The notes under the pieces are model-generated. The model ran no database searches. It was not told the origin of the DNA and saw nothing but the letters and a program-made list of their open reading frames with translations. A stretch of 64,000 nucleotides of DNA from Chaenocephalus aceratus (Eukaryota > Chordata > Actinopteri > Perciformes > Channichthyidae). Position 1 is the stretch's first letter. The number at the start of each line of letters is the position of its first letter. Positions 1 to 45,298 of this stretch are shown here, piece by piece. The stretch spans positions 22,903,319 to 22,967,318 of the forward strand of contig CM043792.1 in assembly GCA_023974075.1 (NCBI GenBank), given 5' to 3'. Made by a program: the position numbers and the translations under genes.

Positions 1-22
1 CTGTAATGAAACTGGGGAAGTC

Positions 23-5442
<5,420 letters not shown>

Positions 5443-6480
5443 GGAAATCAAAATAACTTGAGTGGGTGAAGTAAGAAGAGAAGGGGTCGGGTGGGAGCCA
5501 CCCTTGCGTTTGTCAGAATGCCTGTATTGATGAAGAAGACAGAGGAGAAGGGAGATTAGTGTTTGTTTTTTTCCTCAGGATAATATGGGGAGTTGCATTT
5601 AGGGACTGTATTAATGAGACAGATAAAAGAAGGGAAGGGTCATTGTTTGATAAGGCAGCTTAAGGACACACATGCTGAAGAAATAAGAAAATGCCACTAA
5701 TCACTGAGTTTTGTTAAAATATATGCCATTCTCTCCCTTGTACAACCACAGGGTTCTTTTGGGTGGTGAATTAATTATGTAAAGAAGCACAGAAATGAAA
5801 AAGTAAAATTCAGTAAAATCTTGATAATCCTGAGACTGAAAACAGTCAAATACCAGCTCCCTTGTATGTGAATAAAATGGGAAAAAGTGGAAACAGAAGT
5901 TGCAAATTTGTGTTGTAAAATCTTGAGAACTGCATTGCAGAAAGTCAATTCCATAAACTTCAAAAGCCGATTTTGAAGTAGTCTTTTTTGTGGGTGCTAT
6001 AAGCCTTTGCATTTGTCATCCAACTCTTGCGTTTGACATAGATTAACTTTAACAATGCATGTTAGATCTTATTTAACAGATGCATGTAATTCCTGCTAGC
6101 ATAACGTTTTAAAAATAATATTTCCTTATGTAACTGAAACCTGAACCAACCCTGCCATGCAACAAATAAGGCCTTTTTTTCTCCTTTCATTTTATACGCT
6201 CATCAGTCCTAGTTGTTGACAACTTATGACATGGGCACTGTGATAGAAGCAGAGTTCAGGGTTCAAGGGTCAGACTCTTCAGAGCGGGCTGGGTATGTTA
6301 ATTTTGCTTCACTTCTTAACTGTTCTTACTGTTTTCTGTATGCGTCTATAAATTTGCCAGTCTTTGGCAGGAATTCAATACTGTGTTATGATTTTCTTTC
6401 CCCTTGAACAATAAGCTTCACAGCTTCTTTTAGCTGAATGACCATGAAAAACAAAGATGGAGGATGTGTTTTGATTAAAG
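5443..6480 (+). other. srl: srl 3' UTR (extent uncertain)
   Basis: Non-coding sequence after the srl stop. Candidate poly(A) signals are AATAAA at 5871-5876 and ATTAAA at 6474-6479. Which is used cannot be told from sequence alone. Confidence 0.5.
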
Positions 6481-8690
6481 CTGTCTTATTCAACCATTTA
6501 TTTTGCAGGATAGAAAGCTATTTATTGGTTTGAATGTGTAATTATTCCAAATGGGCATTGAAGTAGTCTGTGTAGGTGTACTGAATACTCCCTGCTTTAC
6601 ATTTGTATAAACTACCACAACAAGAATGCGTTTTCCTAGCTTGCAAAAGCCGGGCTGCAGGTAAAGGTAAAGTTGAGGACTTCTGAGTTGACCCCTGACC
6701 TCTGTGGAAAGAAGTAAGCTGACAGAAGGCCTACTGACATTTACATCCACAATATTTTACAATGACGCATGTAGTAGATGCAAATTCTTATGTAAGCCTA
6801 CCTCAAACAACTTTCCATGAGTATGGCATGGTAAATCTGCTAAAAATAGTTTGACATTTTGGGTACAAGTGTTTGGCCAGTCGCAGTAACTTCGAGAAAA
6901 TGGGTTGCTAGGCAGATAGCAGAGACTCAAGGAACTTACTGCTGCCAGCCCAGAAATAGTTTTGCACATCGTTTAAACTCTGCCTAAACTGAATTTAACA
7001 TAGGCCTACTATACATGTCGCCTGCGGGGTTCTGTAGGTACAAGTAGGCAGACTTTGTTTTTCCTAACCTAGACATACGTAGGCTATATGTTTCCAGACT
7101 AAGCTAATCTACGCTAAATGTCTGCTAGCTACACAGACATAAATGTGGTATCAATCTACTAAAACGTCAAAACTATTGCCTTAATTAACCAATTTCCAAA
7201 TAATCAAAGGATAGGTAAAGAGTAATAGGCCTACCCATTGTAATACATATATTTCCGAAATGTTAACTCATGGACAATAGCTAGTCCAGTTCCCTCTCCC
7301 TCACTAACCCCATTTATTTACCTTACTAAATACTGAAACATAATGAAAAAGATAAGAAACCAACAAACGTTTGTTTCCCTTGTTTATTTGATTGTGTGTG
7401 CTCCACTGAATGTGTTAGTATGTTTACACTGCAGATACAGAAGATGCCCACCAGAGAGCGCTGTGTAAAAGTGTAAAAAGATACACAGACCATTATTACT
7501 CATGGCAGTCGTTTAGTGTTCGAGTGATAGTTTGGGATAATCACGTGTGTGATAATGCTTCTGCTATATTTCTGCATCAATTTTCCTAATTTAATCCTGA
7601 ATAAGATCTGGAACGAATGTGTGTCCCATTAAAGTAGTTATTCATTAACGTTTTATTTTGTTTGGTATAATAACATCTTCATTAATTTTGGAGGCTTGGT
7701 CATCAAGAATAAAGATTTCCGATTGACTAGGAAGTGAAATGTTGTGGTTATTGTGATGAAAATGACTTAAACAACTCATTTTTTCTGTATCTCTCTTTCT
7801 TGCGTACACATATAGGTCTTTATCAAAACTATGCGTTCATGCTGTTAACAGGATATTTTGTATATTTGTTTTTATTCTGTAGCTGCAATGCACCAGTTTG
7901 TCGTGACTGTAAGTGGGGAGGGGTGTGCGTGTGGTGGATACTATGTTTTGGAGTGTAGTTTTGATAGTTGTGCACCAAGACTCCCTCATACATAGGCCTA
8001 CCTATAAGATTATTTAAACTCTTCCCCAAAAATTACTTTCCATAGATTCACTTTAAATAAAGTCCAGAAATACTCAAATACTAAAGAAGTCTTTTATGCA
8101 CAAACAAAAGCCCATTACCCCTTTTGTATACAATGACCACACATTCTCATACACTTTTTTCTTCCTTTATTACATAATTTGTATTATAAAGGATATTTCT
8201 GAATTTTAGGGCACACAGAACATACTGTTTGCAACACCAAATACAAAGATCACAATAAACATGTATAAACCGTATAAACATGTGCAGTGCTCTACCTCAT
8301 GCAGGCAGACAATTGTTTTTTCAGTTTAAATGATCCCTCTTTTAGACTGTTGTACTTGCAGACAGAGTAAATGTTGCGTTGCGTTTTGAAAATGTCCAGT
8401 TCTATGTAAACAAATGTGATTCCAATGCTGGCTGACCTCAACATTTAGCATTGTAAATGACACTGTAATTTAAATGCAGAGGAAATGTTTTCATTCATTT
8501 GATAAGGAACATGCTATGTTTCCCCAACATGCTGGTCGATTGCAGGAAGGTTTCCACTTCCCCTTCTGCTCTCAATACTGTTCAACTATAAAAGCCAAAA
8601 TGCTGACTAAAGGGCTGCTATTTAATTATTTTTTGTAGGCTACTGGACTGTTGTGTCACTGAGTGATTATATTGTCCCGTCCCTTTTTCA
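6481..8690. other. srl-adcy9 intergenic DNA, no gene seen
   Basis: AT-rich DNA with only short domain-free open frames. No recognisable promoter, repeat ends or RNA gene were found. Confidence 0.6.
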
Positions 8691-8740
8691 TTTCATTTCA
8701 AACCTTTATTTAACCAGATTAAAAATCACAATAATGTAAT
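8691..8740 (-). mobile_element. L2-like LINE 3' tail
   Basis: Read on the minus strand this gives ctggttaaataaaggtttg followed by repeats of gaaat. That is the same 3' terminal sequence as the LINE ending near 35670 and the tail near 57920. Only the extreme 3' end appears to be retained, so this is a severely 5'-truncated insertion; its inner limit is uncertain. Confidence 0.65.
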
Positions 8741-9640
8741 TACATGTCTCCATCACATTTGAGCCTCTAGAGCAGTTTACTGACATTCTATTTGTTGGGT
8801 AGGCTACTTTGTCTCCTCTAGCCTCAATAAAATATAATGTTATTCAATTTCACCCCAATGAGACCTCTTAATTTTCCTCTGATATTATCCCAGGACAGAT
8901 GTTTACATTGATATACTATTAAAAAAGAGTATATTATAATTGTAAAGGGTGAAGGGGAAGACAATAAGGTGGAGGGGCTTCGTCGTTGAACCGAAAGGGG
9001 CTCGTGTCGATCATTCGTCCCCACCCTTCTCTAAAGAACGTGCTCGTTACTTCAGTCTTTTTCTTTCTATCAAGCGCGTGCTCGCCAAAGAGAAAGCTGT
9101 GTCAAGCCAACGGTAGCCATCAAACCGGAAACACATACACATTTTTCAAAAATAAAGCACATTCATTTTGTTTTTAATCGCTTTTTGGGGTTGAAATTCA
9201 TATTTTAGAGCCTTTGAAAGCCTTTGAAAGCATGTGCCCTACATGCCCTAAATATTTGAATATATTCTGGCACTATAAAGTCTGGCTTTATATTGAGTTT
9301 GGCCTCCAAAGAACGGAATATAGCTGGAGCATTTGAGATAAATGCACTCATCCACTCATCCGAGTGTTTGTTGGAGTTGAATTTAGTTTTTGTTTCTCAC
9401 CGTGGACATAATTATTCTTTATTTGAGAGGAGAATTATAACAATAGCCTACCTTGTTCTTCATGCCAACTAATTTACATTTTAAGTCATGTGAGTTGCTC
9501 TATTGGTGAAAACAGGTGACAGGTCGATGTCACAAAAGTAGTAGACCACCTATCAATGTATCGTTTTATGCCATTAAATGCACATGCGGTTTTATTTTGA
9601 AAGAAAAAAGCGGTCATCTCTATTTAGTTTCGGCGTACTT
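8741..9640. other. Intergenic DNA upstream of adcy9
   Basis: No domain-bearing open frame was seen. CpG content begins to rise towards about 9.65 kb, where the probable adcy9 leader starts. Confidence 0.5.
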
Positions 9641-9649
9641 TACACACTG

Positions 9650-11348
9650 GCACACGTATTCACAGTCACACACTCAAGCACACACATTACTCGCTGCTGG
9701 ACGGCTGTCAGCGCACAGAAGATGGTGGCGGCTGCGGTCTCAGCGTTGCGCACCGCGCCTGGATAGAAAGCAACCATTCTGCTGCAGCGCACAGATAGTG
9801 GTCGGATAACGGGGATAAAATAATCTATTATTGCACTGAACGAGCCTGGGAATGGACAGGCTGGACTATTCAGCAGCCCTGAGCCTTCAGCCCATATTTC
9901 TCCTGGAATTTAAGAGGAATTCGTTGGAGGTATGAAGACATGCTCTTGTGTATCCCGTGCAATTCAATTAAAGTGTCTGGATCAAGGCGGCACTCAGCTC
10001 TGACCTGTGGGACTCCTGGTGTGTGTGTGTGGGGGGAGGGGGGGGGGGGCATTGGAGCGGAGGTGGATACCTTGTAATTCGCCCCACTCTCTCCGGGCTT
10101 TCGTTGTCTGCCTTTGAGATCGAGCAACGGTGGGCAAAGTTCACTTGAGAGAAAAAGGAGAGACAGGACGATACTTCATGCAGTCTGCTCAAGGCTGATC
10201 TCAGGAACCTGCATGGTCACAATATCTGGACATTCCGTGGGGCGCACAGTGACGATGAATTGGCTACATTGATTTTATTGTGGGATCCAAGGCATACTAA
10301 CGCAGACCCAACACTGTTTCGTGAAAAGCCCTTTTCACACGAGTTACTGACAGCTAAGGTCAATTGTAATAAAACAATTTATCGGGATTGTCTGCGCCTC
10401 AGGTCTCATGAATGTGTCCTCTGCTCACGATCCCCTTGTTTTGGAGATGCAGCAGTGACGGAGACTTGCGAGGAGAAAGTCAGGAAAGGACGGGGCTCCG
10501 TCCGCGGAAATAATAGCTATTAGGCCCTGCAGCAAGGAGAGTGTGTGTCTAAATAAAAACGCTGATTGCAGTTATTGCGCTCTCGTGCCCTAGCCTACCT
10601 GGAGTTTCTCTGCGTCTTTAAATTAAAAGCTATTTTTTCCATCGAGACTGCAAATCACAGATGTAGAGTCCAATCAAACATTGCGGAGGGTGTTTTTTTG
10701 GATGAAGTTTTGCTCAGACCTGTAAACAAAACGGGGTTAATTCCAGGAGGTATTAGTGTGTATCCTCAGTGGAGCTGAGCTGAACGGAAAACGGAGTGGA
10801 GAACTGGGATTGGACATACACTGATAATTAAAAAAGGATATTGATTGCATCAGGCTATTCGAAAATGTAACTGGATTTGATTTCACAAGAACCATTTAAG
10901 CACATTTTCAAGTGGTTGTTTCTTTTTTCCCCCTTACGTAGATTATTTTGTAATTGTCGAGTTTTCCAAAATATTGTTCCAGTGGGTGCAACTACTGTAT
11001 GTGTAGGCAGCTGAGTGGATTTGGAAAATAACAGAGCAAGCAGCGAGTTAACTGTGCAGTCAAGTGCGTCCAACACACGGGAATTTAGAGGAATGCAGGG
11101 ATTGACGTCATGAGGGGCAATAATGAACAAGCCAAAACTTGTGGAAGGTCTGCTGGTGTTTCTATAGCCATTACACTGCTTAATGAGTGTAGTTTTCTCT
11201 GAGGTGTTTTTTACTTTTAAGATTAAACAATCATTGCCCTAGTTGTTATATACTGCAGCCGCATACTAAGCTTTACTTCTTTATCAACTTGATCTGTGAA
11301 ATAAGTGTTCCTTCTACATAGTCTCTTTTGGATAGATTAAAAAGCAAC
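9650..11348 (+). promoter_or_regulatory. adcy9: Probable adcy9 promoter and 5' leader
   Basis: This 1.7-kb tract before the adcy9 ATG is richer in CpG than its surroundings, notably 9700-9800 (AAGATGGTGGCGGC, tcagcgttgcgcaccgcgcc) and 10380-10510. It contains a G-rich run at 10029-10050 and a perfect CRE at 11103. Several short open frames here would act as upstream ORFs if the tract is transcribed. Where transcription starts, and whether a leader intron ends near 11336 (ttttggatag), cannot be settled by eye. Confidence 0.5.
11103..11110. promoter_or_regulatory. adcy9: Perfect CRE palindrome TGACGTCA
   Basis: Consensus 8-bp cAMP-response element 239 bp upstream of the adcy9 start codon. CREB/ATF bZIP dimers bind this sequence. 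Its place before a cAMP-producing enzyme suggests feedback control, but that is inference. Confidence 0.6.
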
Positions 11349-39842
<28,494 letters not shown>

Positions 39843-42770
39843 GAATGTCCTATTATGGCGCTTTTATCGTAAACTGTCTACCCTTTAAGCTCTTGTTCCT
39901 GCCATTTGGCATTTGTAGAATTACAATATATTTGGTCCTAGAATCAGAGAAAGACCTGCAGGCCTCTTCTCTGCAGAAAGGAGACAGCAGATTGTTTTTA
40001 GTGTAAATCTGATTGGCTGATATTATCAGTGGAGGGTGCTGGCTGGACCTCAAAGCGACTGTCAGGGAGGGATACACAGAGGAAGTATGATGGGATGTCT
40101 CTCTCAGACCTTTTCTTGCCTGCTATAGATCTCATTTATCTCCCATTACTTGATTATCTGTATACCTTTAATCTTCATTTATTTTGTGTCTTTTAAGTGC
40201 CTAGAATTGTGTGTAGACTAAGCCTTTTTGAGTAACAGAAGGATATCATAAAAAGGGAAAACTGTAAATAAGCAAACTTTTTGGGAAAACCAGCTTACAT
40301 TTTGTTACAACTTTGTAAACTATGCTTTGCTATTATGCCTTTTATTAAAGAAGAGCTTACTATACATATGGAAAGTGCTACAACATGAAGATAATCACAA
40401 TGTGTGTCAATTAAAGGGAATATATGTTATAGTAAAATCTGAATTACAATGCAACAGAGTCTATTTCCTTGTTCTTCATGAGTACCAGAAAACTCTTCAT
40501 GAGAAGCACAGCAGAAATGAATCAATACAGGCTAAGGGCAAACAAGGCTGAGCTGTGAGTCGTATTTGCATGCAAACCGTGAGTGTGTTGTGTGTGTGTG
40601 TGTGTGTTCGTTTTTATGGCTCTGTGTAGGAAGAATATCATGCTCAGTTTAATAAAGAGAGTTGCCTATGAGTTAATCAAAGACTTGCAGGATGAGGACA
40701 GACATTTCAGGAACGCAGTCGGGGGCAAAACAAAATCTTATGTCAGCTTTTTCTCTAGGCCCCTGTTAAGATCGTTGTCTTACCTCAGTACTGTGTCCTG
40801 TCCCAGCCACATTTAATCAGCATGCTTGCAACGATAGCAGCATCGTAGACGAGGTTAGATCTGTAGTTCTGTGCCCTCCCCCATGATTTGGGCTCTTATG
40901 GGTACCCAAACTGTGTTAGATGTTGATGAGTATTTAGATAGATCCAAAAAGGCACTGCTGTACCTGTAGATTACTTTGACCGTAGATCAATTACAGAAAA
41001 CAACTGCCTAGGTTTTGCTATGGATTACACTGTGTGTTTAGGTGATATGGCTTTTTAGACATGGATAATCAAAGTGGAATGTCACTAATCTAAACTAAAT
41101 GTGCTCTATTATATTTATTGTTACACAAAACTTGAACTTTCTATGTGAAGCTACAGTCTTTAATTGTATTATTTGAAATATACTATTTGATGGAAACAGT
41201 TGGATGCATTAGCTGCTTCATACTTTCAATGGCATGCAACTTAATGTAAAAAACGGCACTGTAACTGCAAAGGCAGTGCAACAAATGTATTTCGTTGTAT
41301 GTGTTTTTATTCCTTATAGAATTCTATTATGTCAGATGATGAAGGAAATCAAACTGATTAAACTGTACATCTCGGTTGCTGTTACATGTTCTCTCTTTTA
41401 TTGTTTTCTTAGCAAAAAGGATTGTGTGCTCAGAGGCAAACGCGTTTTACCATGACATCCACTTCAGTGTCTTTTGATATTTCAATATCTTTAACATCAC
41501 TTAAACCAATCAGTATTTTAAAGTAATAATGCATACAACATAAGGGACACATTCTTCTTTTATCATCAAAGTTATTTTAACAAATGCCTAATAAGTTAAT
41601 AATTGGTTGTTTTGTTTGTGCCTTTTAACGTTCTACTTTTTTTCACTGTCTGCTCTGTGTTGCTTTCATTTCTTAAGATACTAAATATGTATCTTAAGCT
41701 TTGCAGGATAATGTTAACTTTTGTGCTATAAACACCTTTAATTTAAAAGATGTTTTCTAAGGTAAAAAAAGCAGTGCCTTTTCTTAAGTTTGAAAGGGGA
41801 AATACCTTTCTTTACACTTATGGGCACACAACCCTTTTACCAGCCTAAAATAAAGGTAGTTTTAGAATAATATTTGTTATTATTTAAGTGTTTAATCTAG
41901 ATCAAGATACTTCAGTGTCAAGTAAAGCGTATTAGCAACATTTCTTTTTTTCCTTCCTTGGTTATTTTGATAACATTTTTTTCTATAAGTATTGTATTTG
42001 GGATAAACAAGAATAATTACATAGCTGTGTTTTCTATTTTCTGCCCTTTTCTTTTTCTACCAACATGATCCTAAATTGCTTTGGGTTGATTTATCGAGAT
42101 GTAAGTGACATTCTGACCCAGCAGAATGGCACACTGTGAAAATGTTGATGCCAAAGAGTGTTATTGCCATCACTTAGAGCTTTTTTGTATCTTATTTTCT
42201 CCTTAATTTGCAGGTTATCTTGTGCTTGTTCAATAACATTTATATATTCACTGTTAATGGACATTTGCAAAGGAGCTCACTTTTTATGTATAGTATGGCT
42301 TTATATTGTATAGTTTCTGAGCATTTTCTATTATTTATATAGACGCATGTACTATATTAAGTATTAAATAGTCTAAAGAACTGTGTAATTTGACTATTTT
42401 GGAATAACACTTGTTAGTTCAGTTTACCTGCATGTCCTGTAAAAAAGCGTGTTTGTAAAACTGTGTGGTTGTGTGTTTTTGTAAGCAATGCTTCATTTGT
42501 ATCATCTCAAAAAGTATGACATGCAAGACAATAAGGCTTCAGTCATACAGACGTCCTTTATTTCTTTTTCTAAAAATAAAAAGTGGGCTAATAAAATGGG
42601 CGAGACACTGCTAGATGTCTGCACTTAGGCAGTATTTCAGAAGCCTGCTACAGCCAAGTTTTAAGGCATTGTTGCTTTATTTAGAAATGTTTGTGTACAT
42701 AGCACGTTAATGGGTAAATGCAAGTGAAGGTCACAATTGAATAAAATAAAATGATGGTACATTTTGTCTG
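39843..42770 (+). other. adcy9: adcy9 3' UTR (extent inferred)
   Basis: AT-rich sequence with no coding potential and many ATTTA/TTATTTAT words. Possible poly(A) signals are AATAAA at 40651, 42575, 42590 and the doublet at 42740-42750. The doublet is followed by a T/G-rich stretch (ttttgtctggttg), making it my best guess for the distal end. Mammalian ADCY9 also has a 3' UTR of several kb. Confidence 0.5.
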
Positions 42771-43324
42771 GTTGAATTTACAGTGTACCCTGTCGCTACT
42801 TCTGATTCTGTATTTTGTACTTTACTTTAGTATTTGATGCTGTGTTAAACTGTATGTATTTTACACTATACTTTGCATTGCCTTGTTGCTTTTGTAGATT
42901 GAGATTTCACAAACAAAACATTAAGCGCTGTTATACAATATTTAACATTGCCATAGATTAAATTACCCAACATAAAATAAAGTAGTTTAAAATTCAGTCT
43001 AATTCAAACTAGTGTCAATATTAATTTCTGCTTACAGGTAACTGAATGAGTAATGGAAATCTTATATGCAAAATAGAAGGGTAAGTTATGCTGCATTATA
43101 CATACTATTACTTTAAATGATGTAGGTAGGCTTACATTTAGCTTATATTAGTTAGGTACTATTTAGCTTTTACATTAAACACATTGACTTCAAGTGGAAG
43201 TGTTTTATATATGTGAATATGGTAGATCTGAATAGAAAGTGGTTGTAATATAATGCTTTAATGTTATACTTTAATAAGACTTAATCAAATGGTTTACATA
43301 AGGAGACAAACGGTTTAACAAAGT

Positions 43325-43460
43325 GTGCATTAAAAAATATACTAAAGTTAAGTACAAAAGTATCATTAGTAAAATGTTAAGTAGGTAAAGGTGCTCATTA
43401 TGCATAACAGCCACTTCACAGAATCTTACATTATTGGATGTTTTAGCAATGACGTATTTT
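43325..43460. mobile_element. Decayed fragment of the 43730 hAT family
   Basis: Words such as aagtacaaaagtatcattag and gctcattatgcataa, then cacttcacagaatc, mirror the interior of the element at 43730-44236. No ends are recognisable. Confidence 0.45.
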
Positions 43461-43729
43461 CTTGTACGCAACATTTTAATGGTGTGTATTATCGTACATT
43501 TGTACAACAAGGAGACAATGTCAACACATTTGTTTATTTCAAGGTATAATGCGTGGCCATGATTCACATTTTACAAGCTTTGCATGAAAGAACATTGTAA
43601 AATATAGATAGCTGTTGGATAAACTTGAAGTAAAAGTATACCATTCTCCTCACCATGTTGTTACTTTCCTCCACCACTGATAATACGAGCTATATTTTAT
43701 ATATTGGAGTGTTGACTGCTGTGTGTTTG

Positions 43730-44236
43730 CAGAGGGGGGAGAAGTACTCAGATCTTGTACTTGAGTACAACTTACCAGAGTGTAGGAATACTCTGTTACA
43801 AGTCAAATGTCTGCATTCAAAGGTAACCCAAGTTAAAGTACAAAAGTATTAGCATCAAATTAGAAGTAAAAGTACTTATTATGCAAATTGGTCCATTTCA
43901 GAATCATATATATTATATGTTTGATTATAATTATTGATGCATTATTAAAGTGTTTATCAAAGCTGGTAAACGTGTAGCTAGTTTTAAATACTGTTTTCTA
44001 TACTTGTGGATTTACTCCAGGTGTTGATTATATTTCACATTATTTATCCAAATCTACAAAGTAACTAAAGATACAAAATAAATGTAGTGGATTAAAAGTA
44101 CACAATTTACCTGTGAATAGTAGTGGAGTAGAAGTACAAAGTAGCATAACATGGAAACACTCAAGTAAAGTACAATTATCTCAAAATTGAAGAGTAGGCT
44201 ACTTGAGTAACTGTATTTAGTTACATCCCACCTCTG
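43730..44236. mobile_element. Non-autonomous hAT element upstream of crebbp
   Basis: 507 bp, starting CAGAGGGGGGAGAAGTAC and ending CATCCCACCTCTG. Identical 8-bp flanks TGTGTTTG lie at 43722-43729 and 44237-44244. It is rich in AAAGTAC/GTACTT words and has no transposase. It ends about 90 bp before the first CRE-like site of the crebbp promoter. Confidence 0.92.
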
Positions 44237-44320
44237 TGTGTTTGTAAAGTTAAAGCAAAGTAACAACATAGTATGAGTGTATTTGTTGGGTTATTGCACC
44301 CCTAGGGGCAGTTTAGTGTA

Positions 44321-44460
44321 CGTCCACATGACGTACGGTGGGACACAGGTTTACGTCAGGGCGTCATAGCGCGACACCTCTCCCTCCTCCCCCCACAGTC
44401 TAGCTGGGAAGAAAAAAAGTTTTTTTTTGTATCGGAGGAATCAACAGCCGCCATCTTGAC
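44321..44460 (+). promoter_or_regulatory. crebbp: crebbp promoter: CRE-like cluster and YY1-type site
   Basis: Within 40 bp lie TGACGTA (44329-44335), TTACGTCA (44351-44358, one base from a full CRE) and GCGTCA (44361-44366). A YY1-type GCCGCCATCTTG is at 44447-44458, a position and sequence typical of sites just downstream of housekeeping start sites. No TATA box stands out. Confidence 0.6.
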
Positions 44461-45213
44461 GCGGCTCAGAATCGGGATTTCGGGGGGAGCATTAATTTTA
44501 AAAACCGATCGGAGCTACTCAGACGGGGCTCAAACGGGTTTTTTCGTGCAGAAGATCGAAGTGTTAGTCCTTCCGATGAGAAATAATGCAAACATGTGAG
44601 GATTACACGGGTTTTTACCGTCTCGAAAGCCCACTGTATATTTGATTTCCCTTTTGGAGAGCGCCGTTTCTCGCCGTATCTCCGTCCTGAGACGCTGAAT
44701 TTACCGGGAGACAGCGACCACAAAAATAATCCACTTCATAGAAAATATTTTTTGAATTTTGCTCTTTTTATTTAAGCCCAAAATTGATTTTATGGCTGCT
44801 CGTTTCGACTGCGAAAAAGATGATTCTGTACAGACGTGAAACCGGCGATCTGCGGAGAAAGGGATTTGCTTACGCCTTGTGTAATATTTTATGATTGATT
44901 TTTATTTATTTTTCTCGAACGGAAATAATTTTTGGACGTTATTATTGAGGATAATTATGTGGGTGTTGGGTGTTGGATTATCATGGGGTGATCTTCGGCG
45001 GCGAAGCGTGGCGCTGTTGCCTTTCTTTTGAAACCCTTTTCTCCAGGCAGCATTTAGCCAGTCTGCCAGTCAAGAAAAAAAACAGTTGCATCGCTCCTTT
45101 ACGCGAAACGATAGGAAAAGTTAAAACATTTACAAGCCAGAAGTGGACAACGTGGACTCGTCCTGTTGTTATTTTTCTGCAACATAAACCATTCACAAAA
45201 TATCCCGACCAGG
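44400..45213 (+). other. crebbp: crebbp 5' UTR (start inferred)
   Basis: CpG-containing leader between the promoter motifs and the start codon. A long 5' UTR is usual for CBP genes. The leader contains upstream ATGs, including one at 44970 with an 83-codon frame that runs out of frame into the coding start; these are not credible proteins. Confidence 0.5.
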
Positions 45214-45298
45214 ATGGCTGACAATCTGCTGGACGTCGGACCCCCCACTGCAAAGAGACCCAAGCTTAATTCACCTCTCCCAGTATCAGATGGCCCAG
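45214..45298 (+). CDS. crebbp: crebbp coding exon 1
   Basis: 85 bp, 28 codons plus one base. ATG sits in ccaggATGg; donor gtaaga. Encodes the extreme N-terminus with KRPKL. Confidence 0.95.
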
